16,523 nt of DNA from UMGS1470 sp051889215. GTDB taxonomy: Bacteria; Bacillota; Clostridia; Christensenellales; UBA1242. Below the pieces are notes generated by a model. The model was not told the origin of the DNA. It worked only from the letters and a program-made list of their open reading frames with translations, and ran no database searches. The DNA lies in contig JBJFDC010000018.1 in assembly GCA_051889215.1 (NCBI GenBank), positions 1 to 16,523 of the forward strand, given 5' to 3'. Positions 7,537 through 13,412 of this stretch are shown piece after piece; within the stretch, counting starts at the first letter, position 1, and each line of letters begins with the position of its first letter. The translations under genes were made by a program, and so were the position numbers.

Positions 7537-8252
7537 TTTCTTCCTCCATATTCAATTTCAAACATTATTATGCTGCCGGAAACACCGACATTAAGACTTT
7601 CAAGGTTTTTGTTCATTGGAATTTTGATGGTTTTTTGGCATATGTTTGCAATTTCTTCACATACCCCCTGACCTTCGTTTCCAAGGACAACTCCAACATT
7701 TTTTAGATTCGGGATTTGATAGATATCCTCACCCTGCATATCCGCCATAACCAAATTTTGATTGTTGTCTTTTGCGAATTTCAAAAATTCGTCTTTTGTG
7801 AGAGAGTATATATTTTCGTCAAATATTGCCCCCATGGAAGCACGAATAACTTTTGTTGATATTTTTGCCGAATCAACAAGATAAACATCTTTGAAATTTG
7901 CCCCAAGTGCACTTCTGATTAGTGTTCCAACATTTCCGGGGTCCTGAACTCTGTCAAGCACCAAAAAGTTTCCCTGTGGAGGTTTTAATTCCTTGTATAT
8001 TGGATCGATAAAGCCAACCACGCCCGCATTTGTTTTTACATCTGAAAACATGTCGATGATGCTTTGGCTTGTGGTTATTGCTCCGCAAAACATATCAGCG
8101 CACTTGCTCGTTGCAAAAATATATCTCGGAACAATCCCCTTGCTCATTGCATCGCTCAAAAGCTTTGGTGTGTCAAGAATAATCAAAGATTTGTCTTTGA
8201 CTTGTTTTTTTATATCCAAAACGAGTTGATTATTCCTTGACGATATTTCCAT
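7533..8252 (-). CDS. SpoU/TrmH-family RNA 2'-O-ribose methyltransferase
   Basis: A 239-residue protein. The N-terminal ISSRNNQLVLDIKKQ resembles the substrate-binding domain of RlmB/TsnR-like enzymes. The C-terminal SPOUT domain has motif 1 LVLDRVQDPGNVGTLIRSA, motif 2 VGVVLGNEGQGV and motif 3 IPMNKNLESLNVGVSGSIIMFEI, which form the SAM-binding knot. The target is probably a 23S rRNA or tRNA ribose, but the exact site cannot be told. I chose ATG 8252: the longer reading frame from TTG 8288 would run through the rplT terminator. No Shine-Dalgarno precedes the ATG, and the predicted transcription start coincides with it. It is the first gene of the operon leading to yajC. Confidence 0.92.
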   Translation of the reverse strand: MEISSRNNQLVLDIKKQVKDKSLIILDTPKLLSDAMSKGIVPRYIFATSKCADMFCGAITTSQSIIDMFSDVKTNAGVVGFIDPIYKELKPPQGNFLVLDRVQDPGNVGTLIRSALGANFKDVYLVDSAKISTKVIRASMGAIFDENIYSLTKDEFLKFAKDNNQNLVMADMQGEDIYQIPNLKNVGVVLGNEGQGVCEEIANICQKTIKIPMNKNLESLNVGVSGSIIMFEIEYGGRK

Positions 8253-8259
8253 ACATTTT

Positions 8260-8288
8260 AATATAACACAAAATAAAATGCCTTCCAA
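8260..8288 (-). promoter_or_regulatory. Promoter of the spoU-yebC-ruv-queA-tgt-yajC operon
   Basis: The minus strand has -35 TTGGAA (8283-8288), a 17-base spacer and an extended -10, TGT-TATATT (8260-8265). The -35 and spacer overlap the rplT terminator stem. Transcription would start at about 8252-8254, at the start codon of the methyltransferase. Confidence 0.5.
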
Positions 8289-8307
8289 ATCAAATGGAAA
8301 GCATTTT
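8275..8307 (-). terminator. Terminator after rplT
   Basis: A 13-bp stem (8295-8307 against 8275-8287, one G-U pair) with a 7-base loop follows rplT, then a short U-rich tract on the minus strand. The other strand also ends in U after the stem, so it may work both ways. Confidence 0.8.
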
Positions 8308-8314
8308 TAAAAAA

Positions 8315-8665
8315 TTATAATGCTGATTTTGCGGTTGCAACGAGTGCCGAGAAAGCACTTGCATCATTAACAGCAAGTTCAGCGAGAACTTTTCTGTTAA
8401 GAGTGATATTTGACTTTTTGAGTCCATTCATAAATCTTGAATATGAAATATCGTTGAGTCTGCATGCTGCATTAATTCTTGCAATCCAAAGAGTTCTGAA
8501 TTCTCTCTTTTTGAGTTTTCTGCCAACATAAGCATATTGACCACTCTTCATAACTTGTTCGCGAGCAACACGATAGAGAGTTGATTTTGCTCCACGATAT
8601 CCTTTTGCTTGTTTAAGTATTTTTCTTCTCTTTTTAAGTGCGTTAACTGATCTTTTAATTCTCAT
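8315..8665 (-). CDS. rplT: 50S ribosomal protein L20
   Basis: A 116-residue basic protein with the L20 pattern: KRSVNALKKRRKILKQAKGYRGAKSTLYR, the long helix region YAYVGRKLKKREFRTLWIARINAACR and NDISYSRFMNGLKKS. L20 is an early 23S rRNA assembly protein and, in many bacteria, represses its own operon by binding the mRNA. ATG with GGGAGG. Last gene of the infC-rpmI-rplT operon. Confidence 0.98.
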   Translation of the reverse strand: MRIKRSVNALKKRRKILKQAKGYRGAKSTLYRVAREQVMKSGQYAYVGRKLKKREFRTLWIARINAACRLNDISYSRFMNGLKKSNITLNRKVLAELAVNDASAFSALVATAKSAL

Positions 8666-8680
8666 TGTGCTTCCCTCCCA

Positions 8681-8875
8681 TTAACCTTGAACCATGCTCT
8701 TGATGGTTTTTGCTTGTTTGCCAGAAAGATATGCACCTTTTCTCAATTTTCTCTTTCTTGCTTGTGATTTTTCTGTCAAGAAATGACCTCTGTTTGCTTT
8801 TGCGAATTTAACTTTTCCGCTTTTTGAAACCTTAAAACGTTTCTTTGCGCCGCTGTGTGTTTTTTGTTTTGGCAT
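8681..8875 (-). CDS. rpmI: 50S ribosomal protein L35
   Basis: A 64-residue protein of typical L35 length: MPKQKTHSGAKKRFKVSKSG, the RGHFLTEKSQARKRKLRKGAYLS block and a C-terminal MVQG. It binds the large ribosomal subunit. ATG 8875 follows AAAGGAG. It lies between infC and rplT in the standard operon order. Confidence 0.98.
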   Translation of the reverse strand: MPKQKTHSGAKKRFKVSKSGKVKFAKANRGHFLTEKSQARKRKLRKGAYLSGKQAKTIKSMVQG

Positions 8876-8903
8876 AACTGTTCTCCTTTTGCTTATTTAT
8901 TTG

Positions 8904-9416
8904 TTATTTGTTTTTGGGATTAACAATCAAAAATATGTTTCTTCCGTTGACTTCAGGTTGTTTTTCAATCGTTCCATTTTCTTTGAGCAGCTCATAGAAG
9001 TTGTTAACAACTGCGATGGCATTGTTGACAAATGCTTGTTGGCGGCCTCTCATGCGAAGAACAAGTTTGACTTTGTTTCCTTCTTGAAGAAATTTGTTTC
9101 CTTGTTTTGCACGATATTCAATGTCATGTTTGTCGATTGTAAGTGACAACTGAATTTCCTTAAGTTCAACAATTTTTTGATTTTTTTTAAGTTCTTTTTC
9201 TTTTTTTATTGCGTCAAATCTATATTTGCCATAGTCCATAATTTTGCAAACTGGAGGATTGCTTGTTGATGACATCATCACGAGGTCAAGATTTTCTTCC
9301 TCTGCAATTTGATTTGCTCTGGACAAAGGCACAATTCCAAGTTGTTCACCAGTTGACGAGATGAGTCTAACTTCTTGTGCAATGATTTGATCGTTGATTA
9401 ATAATTCCTTAAAAAT
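8904..9416 (-). CDS. infC: Translation initiation factor IF-3 with AUU start
   Basis: IF-3 binds the 30S subunit, prevents subunit joining and rejects non-standard start codons. The N domain is visible (ELLINDQIIAQEVRLISSTGEQLGIVPLSRA, NPPVCKIMDYGKYRFD), as are the linker with EKELKKNQK and the C domain (KEIQLSLTIDKHDIEYRAKQ, KVKLVLRMRGRQQA). The reading frame stays open to an ATG at 9503, but those extra residues do not look like IF-3. The start is best placed at ATT 9416: AGGGGGA (9424-9430) lies seven bases upstream and the product is then exactly 170 residues, normal for the family. An AUU start is the known device by which IF-3 limits its own synthesis. Confidence 0.93.
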   Translation of the reverse strand: MFKELLINDQIIAQEVRLISSTGEQLGIVPLSRANQIAEEENLDLVMMSSTSNPPVCKIMDYGKYRFDAIKKEKELKKNQKIVELKEIQLSLTIDKHDIEYRAKQGNKFLQEGNKVKLVLRMRGRQQAFVNNAIAVVNNFYELLKENGTIEKQPEVNGRNIFLIVNPKNK

Positions 9417-9549
9417 AAGATTGTCCCCCTTAAAAATAAATTGATGGAAACCGAAATTTCCACCAACAAAAAAATTTTTTGAATTATTTTTGCCAACAAC
9501 CAATCAGAGCATGCTCGAATGGTGAGAAGTGGAAACTTCTTCTTTCACA
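9417..9549 (-). promoter_or_regulatory. Structured 5' leader of the infC operon
   Basis: The leader is about 130 bases. Near its 5' end is a hairpin with GTG...AGAAG paired to CTTCT-CAC (about 9520-9548), then the palindrome GAGCATGCTC (9507-9516). Just before the ribosome binding site is a 9-bp hairpin, TGGTGGAAA against TTTCCATCA (9442-9465) with a 6-base loop. Related operons in Firmicutes have an L20-binding autoregulatory leader; that role here is inferred from position only. Confidence 0.5.
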
Positions 9550-9555
9550 TTGACT

Positions 9556-9584
9556 AATATAACAAATACATTTTTATATGTCAA
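9556..9584 (-). promoter_or_regulatory. Promoter of the infC-rpmI-rplT operon
   Basis: A near-perfect sigma-A promoter on the minus strand: -35 TTGACA (9579-9584), 17-base spacer, extended -10 TGT-TATATT (9556-9561). Transcription would start near 9549. Confidence 0.8.
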
Positions 9585-9601
9585 TAGTTTGACAATAGTT
9601 T
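9582..9601 (-). repeat. Tandem 9-bp direct repeat touching the infC -35 box
   Basis: Two copies of CAATAGTTT on the plus strand (9582-9590 and 9593-9601) are spaced by 11 bp, one helical turn. The first shares bases with the -35 hexamer. It could be an operator; no factor is known from the sequence. Confidence 0.5.
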
Positions 9602-9612
9602 TTAAAAAAATT

Positions 9613-10380
9613 TTAGATGTGAGCAAGTTCTTTTGGCATAACTTTCACTCTCGAGTCGAATATCCTGGAAATGAGTTTGATTGCTGGACGCTCAACACCA
9701 TCGCAATCGTCACAATAAATGTTTATAACTCGCGGACAAAGCGAAATTAATTGTTCAACAAGTTTGTCGTCACTGATTGCCGCATCTCCTTTTTCAAGCG
9801 CGCAAAAAGAGTTGTCGCATATTTTGTAGTCTTGCCCCACTTCAACAATGTTTATTTGGTCGAAACACACTTCAAGATTGTCAATCAAGAATTTGAGCAA
9901 TTCGCAATATGTGTCATCGCAGACAAGAAAAGAGGAATTGTCGTTTGCGAGTTTAACAAGTTCAAGCCATTTATTTTTTAGTGCAATAAGTTTGAAATCA
10001 AAAAAAGACTCAAGAAAAATGTTGTTTTCAACAGTTAAATATTTTTGAATGATATGCACATCTGTTTCTTTGTCAAAACTCACGAGGGCTTTTTTTAGTG
10101 CGACCATATTAATTTCATTTTTTAGCGGAACATTAATGTATTTTTCCAGAAATTTTTCTTTGAAAAAATTACATATAACATACACCAAAATGTCGTTTAT
10201 TGCATACTGCATTCGAACCTTGTCAAACTGCTCGCAAGCAACAACAATAGTCATAAAGCCGTCACATTCATAACTTGTGACGACGCTGCCAAATTGCATG
10301 CCAAGCTCTTTCAGTTTGTGATAAATATATTTGCCAGAGGCCAAATTCTCACAAGTCAGATTGATTGAAAATTCCCACAT
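9613..10380 (-). CDS. ytxC: Putative sporulation protein YtxC
   Basis: A 255-residue protein without signal peptide or clear membrane segment. I recognise the YtxC pattern from the C-terminal half: FLESFFDFKLIALKNKWLELV, then a CELLKFLIDNLEVCFDQINIVEV segment, a short G-x-Y-K-I-x-D strand, and ISLCPRVINIYC near the end. The N-terminal half (secondary structure alternating, many cysteines) is poorly conserved. In Bacillus ytxC lies upstream of thrS-infC, and here it directly precedes the infC promoter, which supports the call. The molecular function of YtxC is unknown. ATG 10380 has GAAGAGG upstream. It is divergent from the surface-protein island; no convincing promoter is seen in the 115 bases between them. 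If right, the lineage descends from spore formers. Confidence 0.7.
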   Translation of the reverse strand: MWEFSINLTCENLASGKYIYHKLKELGMQFGSVVTSYECDGFMTIVVACEQFDKVRMQYAINDILVYVICNFFKEKFLEKYINVPLKNEINMVALKKALVSFDKETDVHIIQKYLTVENNIFLESFFDFKLIALKNKWLELVKLANDNSSFLVCDDTYCELLKFLIDNLEVCFDQINIVEVGQDYKICDNSFCALEKGDAAISDDKLVEQLISLCPRVINIYCDDCDGVERPAIKLISRIFDSRVKVMPKELAHI

Positions 10381-10495
10381 ATAATCCTCTTCAAGATAGT
10401 TTATGCGGGCATTTTGTTTTTATTTATGAAATGTTGAACAGATTAAAAATTTGTTTGAAAGGTATATAAACAAACACTTTACAAAAAATACATTG

Positions 10496-11131
10496 ATGAA
10501 GCCAATATCAAGAAACAGCAAAGTAATAATTCTTTCCATATGTTTGTTTGTCGCGCTAATGAGTGCGGTGTTTATAACAATTTCCGTTCTTTTTTCAAAA
10601 AATTCAACCCAAAAACTTGATGGATTTATTCGAGTTGAATGCCTTGAAGGGAGTGAAGTTGGAGTTGTAGTCAGAGAAAAAAGCATAAATGAAGAGAACA
10701 AAATGTTCACAAGACTCAGTCACAACCCCCACCACTACTCTTATTCTTCTCGCCCAGTGTTTGAAAAAACTCTTGCCAAAACTTTTCAAAGCACAAACTT
10801 GACGCCAATAGTTTTTTCAAGTGCTGCTGGAGTGAATGAATATGGATACAAAATCACACTGACAAACACAAAAGACTTTGATGCAAATTATTTCATCAAC
10901 ATCGTTCAAAAAGGAACAGAAAAAGATTGCTGCTTTCCAGAAGAAATTGAGGTTTGTCATTCGTGCGAAAATGGGTTTGAAATTGGGACAAATTGTTCTG
11001 GATTCATTCAAAAAAACCAACAGAAAGATGTGATATTTTTATTTCGCGCGACAAAGCCGCTTGAGGATTTGCCCGCCTCGCCAAGTTCTGAATTTGAAAT
11101 ATTGATAAAAACATATCCAAAAAATAAATAA
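10496..11131 (+). CDS. Membrane-anchored paralog 1 of the SipW-type surface protein family
   Basis: A 211-residue protein of unknown function, first of four tandem paralogs. Residues about 10-34 form one hydrophobic helix, but unlike the other three it ends in ITISVLFSK with no A-x-A or YAA cleavage site, so it may stay membrane-anchored with its domain outside. The shared core is clear: TPIVFSSAAG...YGYKITLTNT (103-125) and FLFRATKPLEDL...FEILI near the end. It has six cysteines outside the helix (49, 145, 146, 154, 157, 167), mostly clustered, hinting at disulfides or metal binding. The start is uncertain: ATG 10496 has no ribosome binding site; TTG 10451 would add 15 residues. Confidence 0.7.
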   Translation: MKPISRNSKVIILSICLFVALMSAVFITISVLFSKNSTQKLDGFIRVECLEGSEVGVVVREKSINEENKMFTRLSHNPHHYSYSSRPVFEKTLAKTFQSTNLTPIVFSSAAGVNEYGYKITLTNTKDFDANYFINIVQKGTEKDCCFPEEIEVCHSCENGFEIGTNCSGFIQKNQQKDVIFLFRATKPLEDLPASPSSEFEILIKTYPKNK

Positions 11132-11137
11132 AAATGT

Positions 11138-11166
11138 TTGTTTAATTTAAAAAATTTAATTATTAT
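11138..11166 (+). promoter_or_regulatory. Candidate promoter of paralog 2
   Basis: Weak -35 TTGTTT (11138-11143), 17-base spacer and -10 TATTAT (11161-11166). The expected start of transcription is at or one base before the ATG at 11174, which has no Shine-Dalgarno. The region is very AT-rich, so chance matches are likely. Confidence 0.3.
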
Positions 11167-11173
11167 ATAGATT

Positions 11174-11857
11174 ATGGAACAAAAATTGGGGAATCGAAGC
11201 AACAAAAATTTCAAAAGACGCATGATTGTCGTTCTTGTCAGTCTTTTGCTCAGCTTTTTGATAATAACCGTCACTGTCTATGCGGCAGTCTCGCCAACGA
11301 TTTCGATTTATAACACCGCTTCGGTCGTTTCTTCACCTGATGTTGCAACCTTGGTTGAAATCTATCAGAAAAATGGAGAAAAAAATTTAAATCTGTTTTC
11401 GGACGAACAATTCGACCGCTCTTTTGTTGAGGATTCACTTATTTTGAGAAAACAAACAAGTGAAGTCAGCAAAACTTCGAGCGCACCTGCCATTGTGTTT
11501 TCAAAAAACGAGCTTCGAGAATTTCCTGGAAATTTTGGATACACTTTTGTCGCTTTTAAATTTATGATAACAAACATAAATGTTTCTGACATTATTTACT
11601 CAATTAGAGCGTTTGACGAAAATGGCGATGATTATGAATTTAATTCTCAAATTGATTTGTTTTTTGCAGATAACAGCCAAAGATTTGAAAAGATTGATGG
11701 GAAATATATAAATTTGACAAAAACACTTGGCAAAGAGCAGTCTGTGTCACATTATCTTGTCATTGCAATAAATGAAGAACTGATTGATTTAAAAAAAGCA
11801 GACACCCAAACATTTAATCTTGTAATAAATATTGAAAAAAACTCTCAAATTAATTAA
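11174..11857 (+). CDS. Secreted paralog 2 of the SipW-type surface protein family
   Basis: A 227-residue protein of unknown function. The N-terminus has a basic region (NKNFKRR), a hydrophobic core (about 17-35) and VYAA (35-38), with cleavage expected at the alanines, followed by SPTISIYNTASVV, the position where SipW-type substrates carry their first mature beta strand. The family core appears as SAPAIVFS...GYTFVAFKFMITN (103-134), with an insertion relative to the others, and the C-terminal block as HYLVIAINEELIDL...FNLVINI. There are no cysteines. ATG 11174 is supported by alignment with paralogs 3 and 4 (all begin ME, then K/R-rich), though no Shine-Dalgarno precedes it. Probably a minor fibre or matrix component exported by the downstream signal peptidase; inference. 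Confidence 0.75.
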   Translation: MEQKLGNRSNKNFKRRMIVVLVSLLLSFLIITVTVYAAVSPTISIYNTASVVSSPDVATLVEIYQKNGEKNLNLFSDEQFDRSFVEDSLILRKQTSEVSKTSSAPAIVFSKNELREFPGNFGYTFVAFKFMITNINVSDIIYSIRAFDENGDDYEFNSQIDLFFADNSQRFEKIDGKYINLTKTLGKEQSVSHYLVIAINEELIDLKKADTQTFNLVINIEKNSQIN

Positions 11858-11937
11858 AAATATTGGACATTAATTATTAAATATTTTATTATAAATTATC
11901 AATTATTTTAATTTTTATCGTTTTTATTGGGGAATTT

Positions 11938-12591
11938 ATGGAAAACGAAAACAAATCATCAACAAAAAGAAAACTATTGATAACTTTAATCAGCATAACA
12001 CTTTGCCTTTTGCTCATAGGTGTTGTTGTTTGGGCTGCAACAAGTCAGAATTCAATTATTGTCAACACAATAACAATCAACTCTTCTTCTGGAGATGCAA
12101 GAACAACAATAACAATTTCTGGAGCAAAATCGGAGAACTCTGAATTATTTTCAATTGACTCCACCCTGCCAACAAGCGGTTGGACAGAATATATCAAAAA
12201 GAATTACAATCAAGATTCGGCAACCGCGACTGGACCTGACATTTTGTTTGTTTCAACCGAAGGTTATGGATATTTCGTATACAAAATTGATTTTGAAAAT
12301 AGGCATAACTCCGATGTCGATTTCAAAATTGACCTAAAAACACAAGAATCTGAAAGCAGTTATGTAAATTTTGTTTTCGACAATCAAATTTCAGTTTGGT
12401 TTGGAAAAGACGGAGCTTTATCACTCAAAGTCGCTGATGAAGAAACAAAAGACTATAATATGACTGGGCACATTGCAGTTGAAGAAAGCGCAACCTATTA
12501 TTTGGTTGTTGGAGCAAACATTGATTTGATTGACCTGCGCCCTGTTGAAACCAAGCATTTTGACATGATTGTCACGACAAATGCTGCATAA
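11938..12591 (+). CDS. Secreted paralog 3 of the SipW-type surface protein family
   Basis: A 217-residue protein of unknown function. Signal peptide: STKRK, a hydrophobic core and VVVWAA (29-34), followed by TSQNSIIVNTITI, close to the pattern after the cleavage site in TasA/CotN-type SipW substrates. The core is DILFVSTEGYGYFVYKIDFEN (101-121) and the C-terminal block YYLVVGANIDLIDL...FDMIVTT. The mature part has no cysteine and is Ser/Thr/Asn-rich, as in beta-sandwich proteins. ATG 11938 has GGGGA close upstream. It is more similar to paralog 4 than to 1 or 2, notably in LCLLLIGV and NTITI. Confidence 0.8.
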   Translation: MENENKSSTKRKLLITLISITLCLLLIGVVVWAATSQNSIIVNTITINSSSGDARTTITISGAKSENSELFSIDSTLPTSGWTEYIKKNYNQDSATATGPDILFVSTEGYGYFVYKIDFENRHNSDVDFKIDLKTQESESSYVNFVFDNQISVWFGKDGALSLKVADEETKDYNMTGHIAVEESATYYLVVGANIDLIDLRPVETKHFDMIVTTNAA

Positions 12592-12646
12592 TTTGCAAAA
12601 ATTTCGACAAATTTTAATAAAAATCAAAAAATTACACAAAATCATT

Positions 12647-12674
12647 TTGATATACAAAATATCTTTGCTAAACT
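12647..12674 (+). promoter_or_regulatory. Promoter of paralog 4
   Basis: -35 TTGATA (12647-12652), 16-base spacer and extended -10 TGC-TAAACT (12669-12674). A start near 12681 gives a short leader with a strong GGGGAGG, suggesting that paralog 4 is expressed separately. Confidence 0.5.
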
Positions 12675-12705
12675 AATTATGATTAAAAATTGGGGAGGAT
12701 AATAT

Positions 12706-13314
12706 ATGGAAGAACAAAAAAAGTCAACCAGAAACAGAAAGCTCATTGCTGCTCTTTGCAGTTTGGTTCTCTGCATGCTCTTGATTGGTGTTTCAGTTTA
12801 TGCTGCTCTTAGTCAAAGTGCAACAATCACAAACACAATCACAGTCACAACTTCTGGACAAGTAAAAACATCAGTTGTTGTCAAAGAATATGCTGGTGAA
12901 GGTGCTGAAGCTGTTGCTGCAGTTCCTGGTGCACCAACATTTGTCACTGAAGTTTTGAACAAAGGCGCTGAAGTCGACAATTTGACTGAAGCTGCAACAC
13001 CTTTTGTTTTCAGCAGTGCAGATGGCAAGAATTTCTATGCATATGAAATCACTTTTGCAAACACTTCAACAAAAGAAGTCACAGCAAAAATCACTTCTTC
13101 AACCGAAAGCAACGAAGAAATCGATGTATATGCTGGAGAAACTTGGGAAGGAATGACAAAACTTGAAAACACAAAAGGTGTTGATGGCACTGTTGTTCTC
13201 GCAGCAAGCACAGGTTCAGGAACATACTACATTATGGTATGTGCAAACAAAGCACTTGGAGAAATGACTGCTGCTGTTGCAACTGATTTCAATGTTTCAA
13301 TCGTCATTGAATAA
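12706..13314 (+). CDS. Secreted paralog 4, probable major subunit of the surface protein family
   Basis: A 202-residue protein. Signal peptide: STRNRK, a hydrophobic core and VSVYAA (29-34), then LSQSATITNTITVTTSG, the typical start of a mature SipW substrate. The core TPFVFSSADGKNFYAYEITFANT (98-120) and the C-terminal block TYYIMVCANKALGEM...FNVSIVIE match the paralogs. The mature chain is rich in A, T, V and E, acidic, has one cysteine (179) and an insertion EGAEAVAAVPGAP. Codons are drawn from a narrow set (GCT, GTT, ACA, GAA, AAC), the ribosome binding site is strong, there is a dedicated promoter and a very stable terminator follows: all suggest high expression, as for a structural subunit. 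Resemblance to TasA/camelysin is in the N-terminal pattern and gene context only. Confidence 0.8.
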   Translation: MEEQKKSTRNRKLIAALCSLVLCMLLIGVSVYAALSQSATITNTITVTTSGQVKTSVVVKEYAGEGAEAVAAVPGAPTFVTEVLNKGAEVDNLTEAATPFVFSSADGKNFYAYEITFANTSTKEVTAKITSSTESNEEIDVYAGETWEGMTKLENTKGVDGTVVLAASTGSGTYYIMVCANKALGEMTAAVATDFNVSIVIE

Positions 13315-13325
13315 TCAAACACAAG

Positions 13326-13359
13326 AAAAAATATATCGCGAAACGCGATATATTTTTTT
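13326..13359 (+). terminator. Strong Rho-independent terminator after paralog 4
   Basis: A perfect 15-bp stem, AAAAAATATATCGCG with its complement, an AAA loop and U at the end. It separates the structural genes from the signal peptidase gene. Confidence 0.9.
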
Positions 13360-13376
13360 ATGCCCCACTCAATTCC

Positions 13377-13406
13377 TTTACTTGTTTATAATAGATTTGA
13401 TATAAT
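13377..13406 (+). promoter_or_regulatory. Promoter of the signal peptidase gene
   Basis: -35 TTTACT (13377-13382), 18-base spacer and a consensus extended -10, TGA-TATAAT (13401-13406). Seven bases after the -10 is the A of the ATG at 13413, so the mRNA is predicted to be leaderless. Confidence 0.55.
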
Positions 13407-13412
13407 AAAAAT

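Noticed and set aside
8253..8288. N-terminal extension of the SpoU methyltransferase from TTG 8288
   Set aside because: It would place coding sequence in the rplT terminator and promoter, and the family's conserved N-terminus begins at ATG 8252.
9417..9503. Longer IF-3 starting at ATG 9503
   Set aside because: The extra residues do not look like IF-3 and cover the leader hairpin; the AUU with AGGGGGA gives the normal length.
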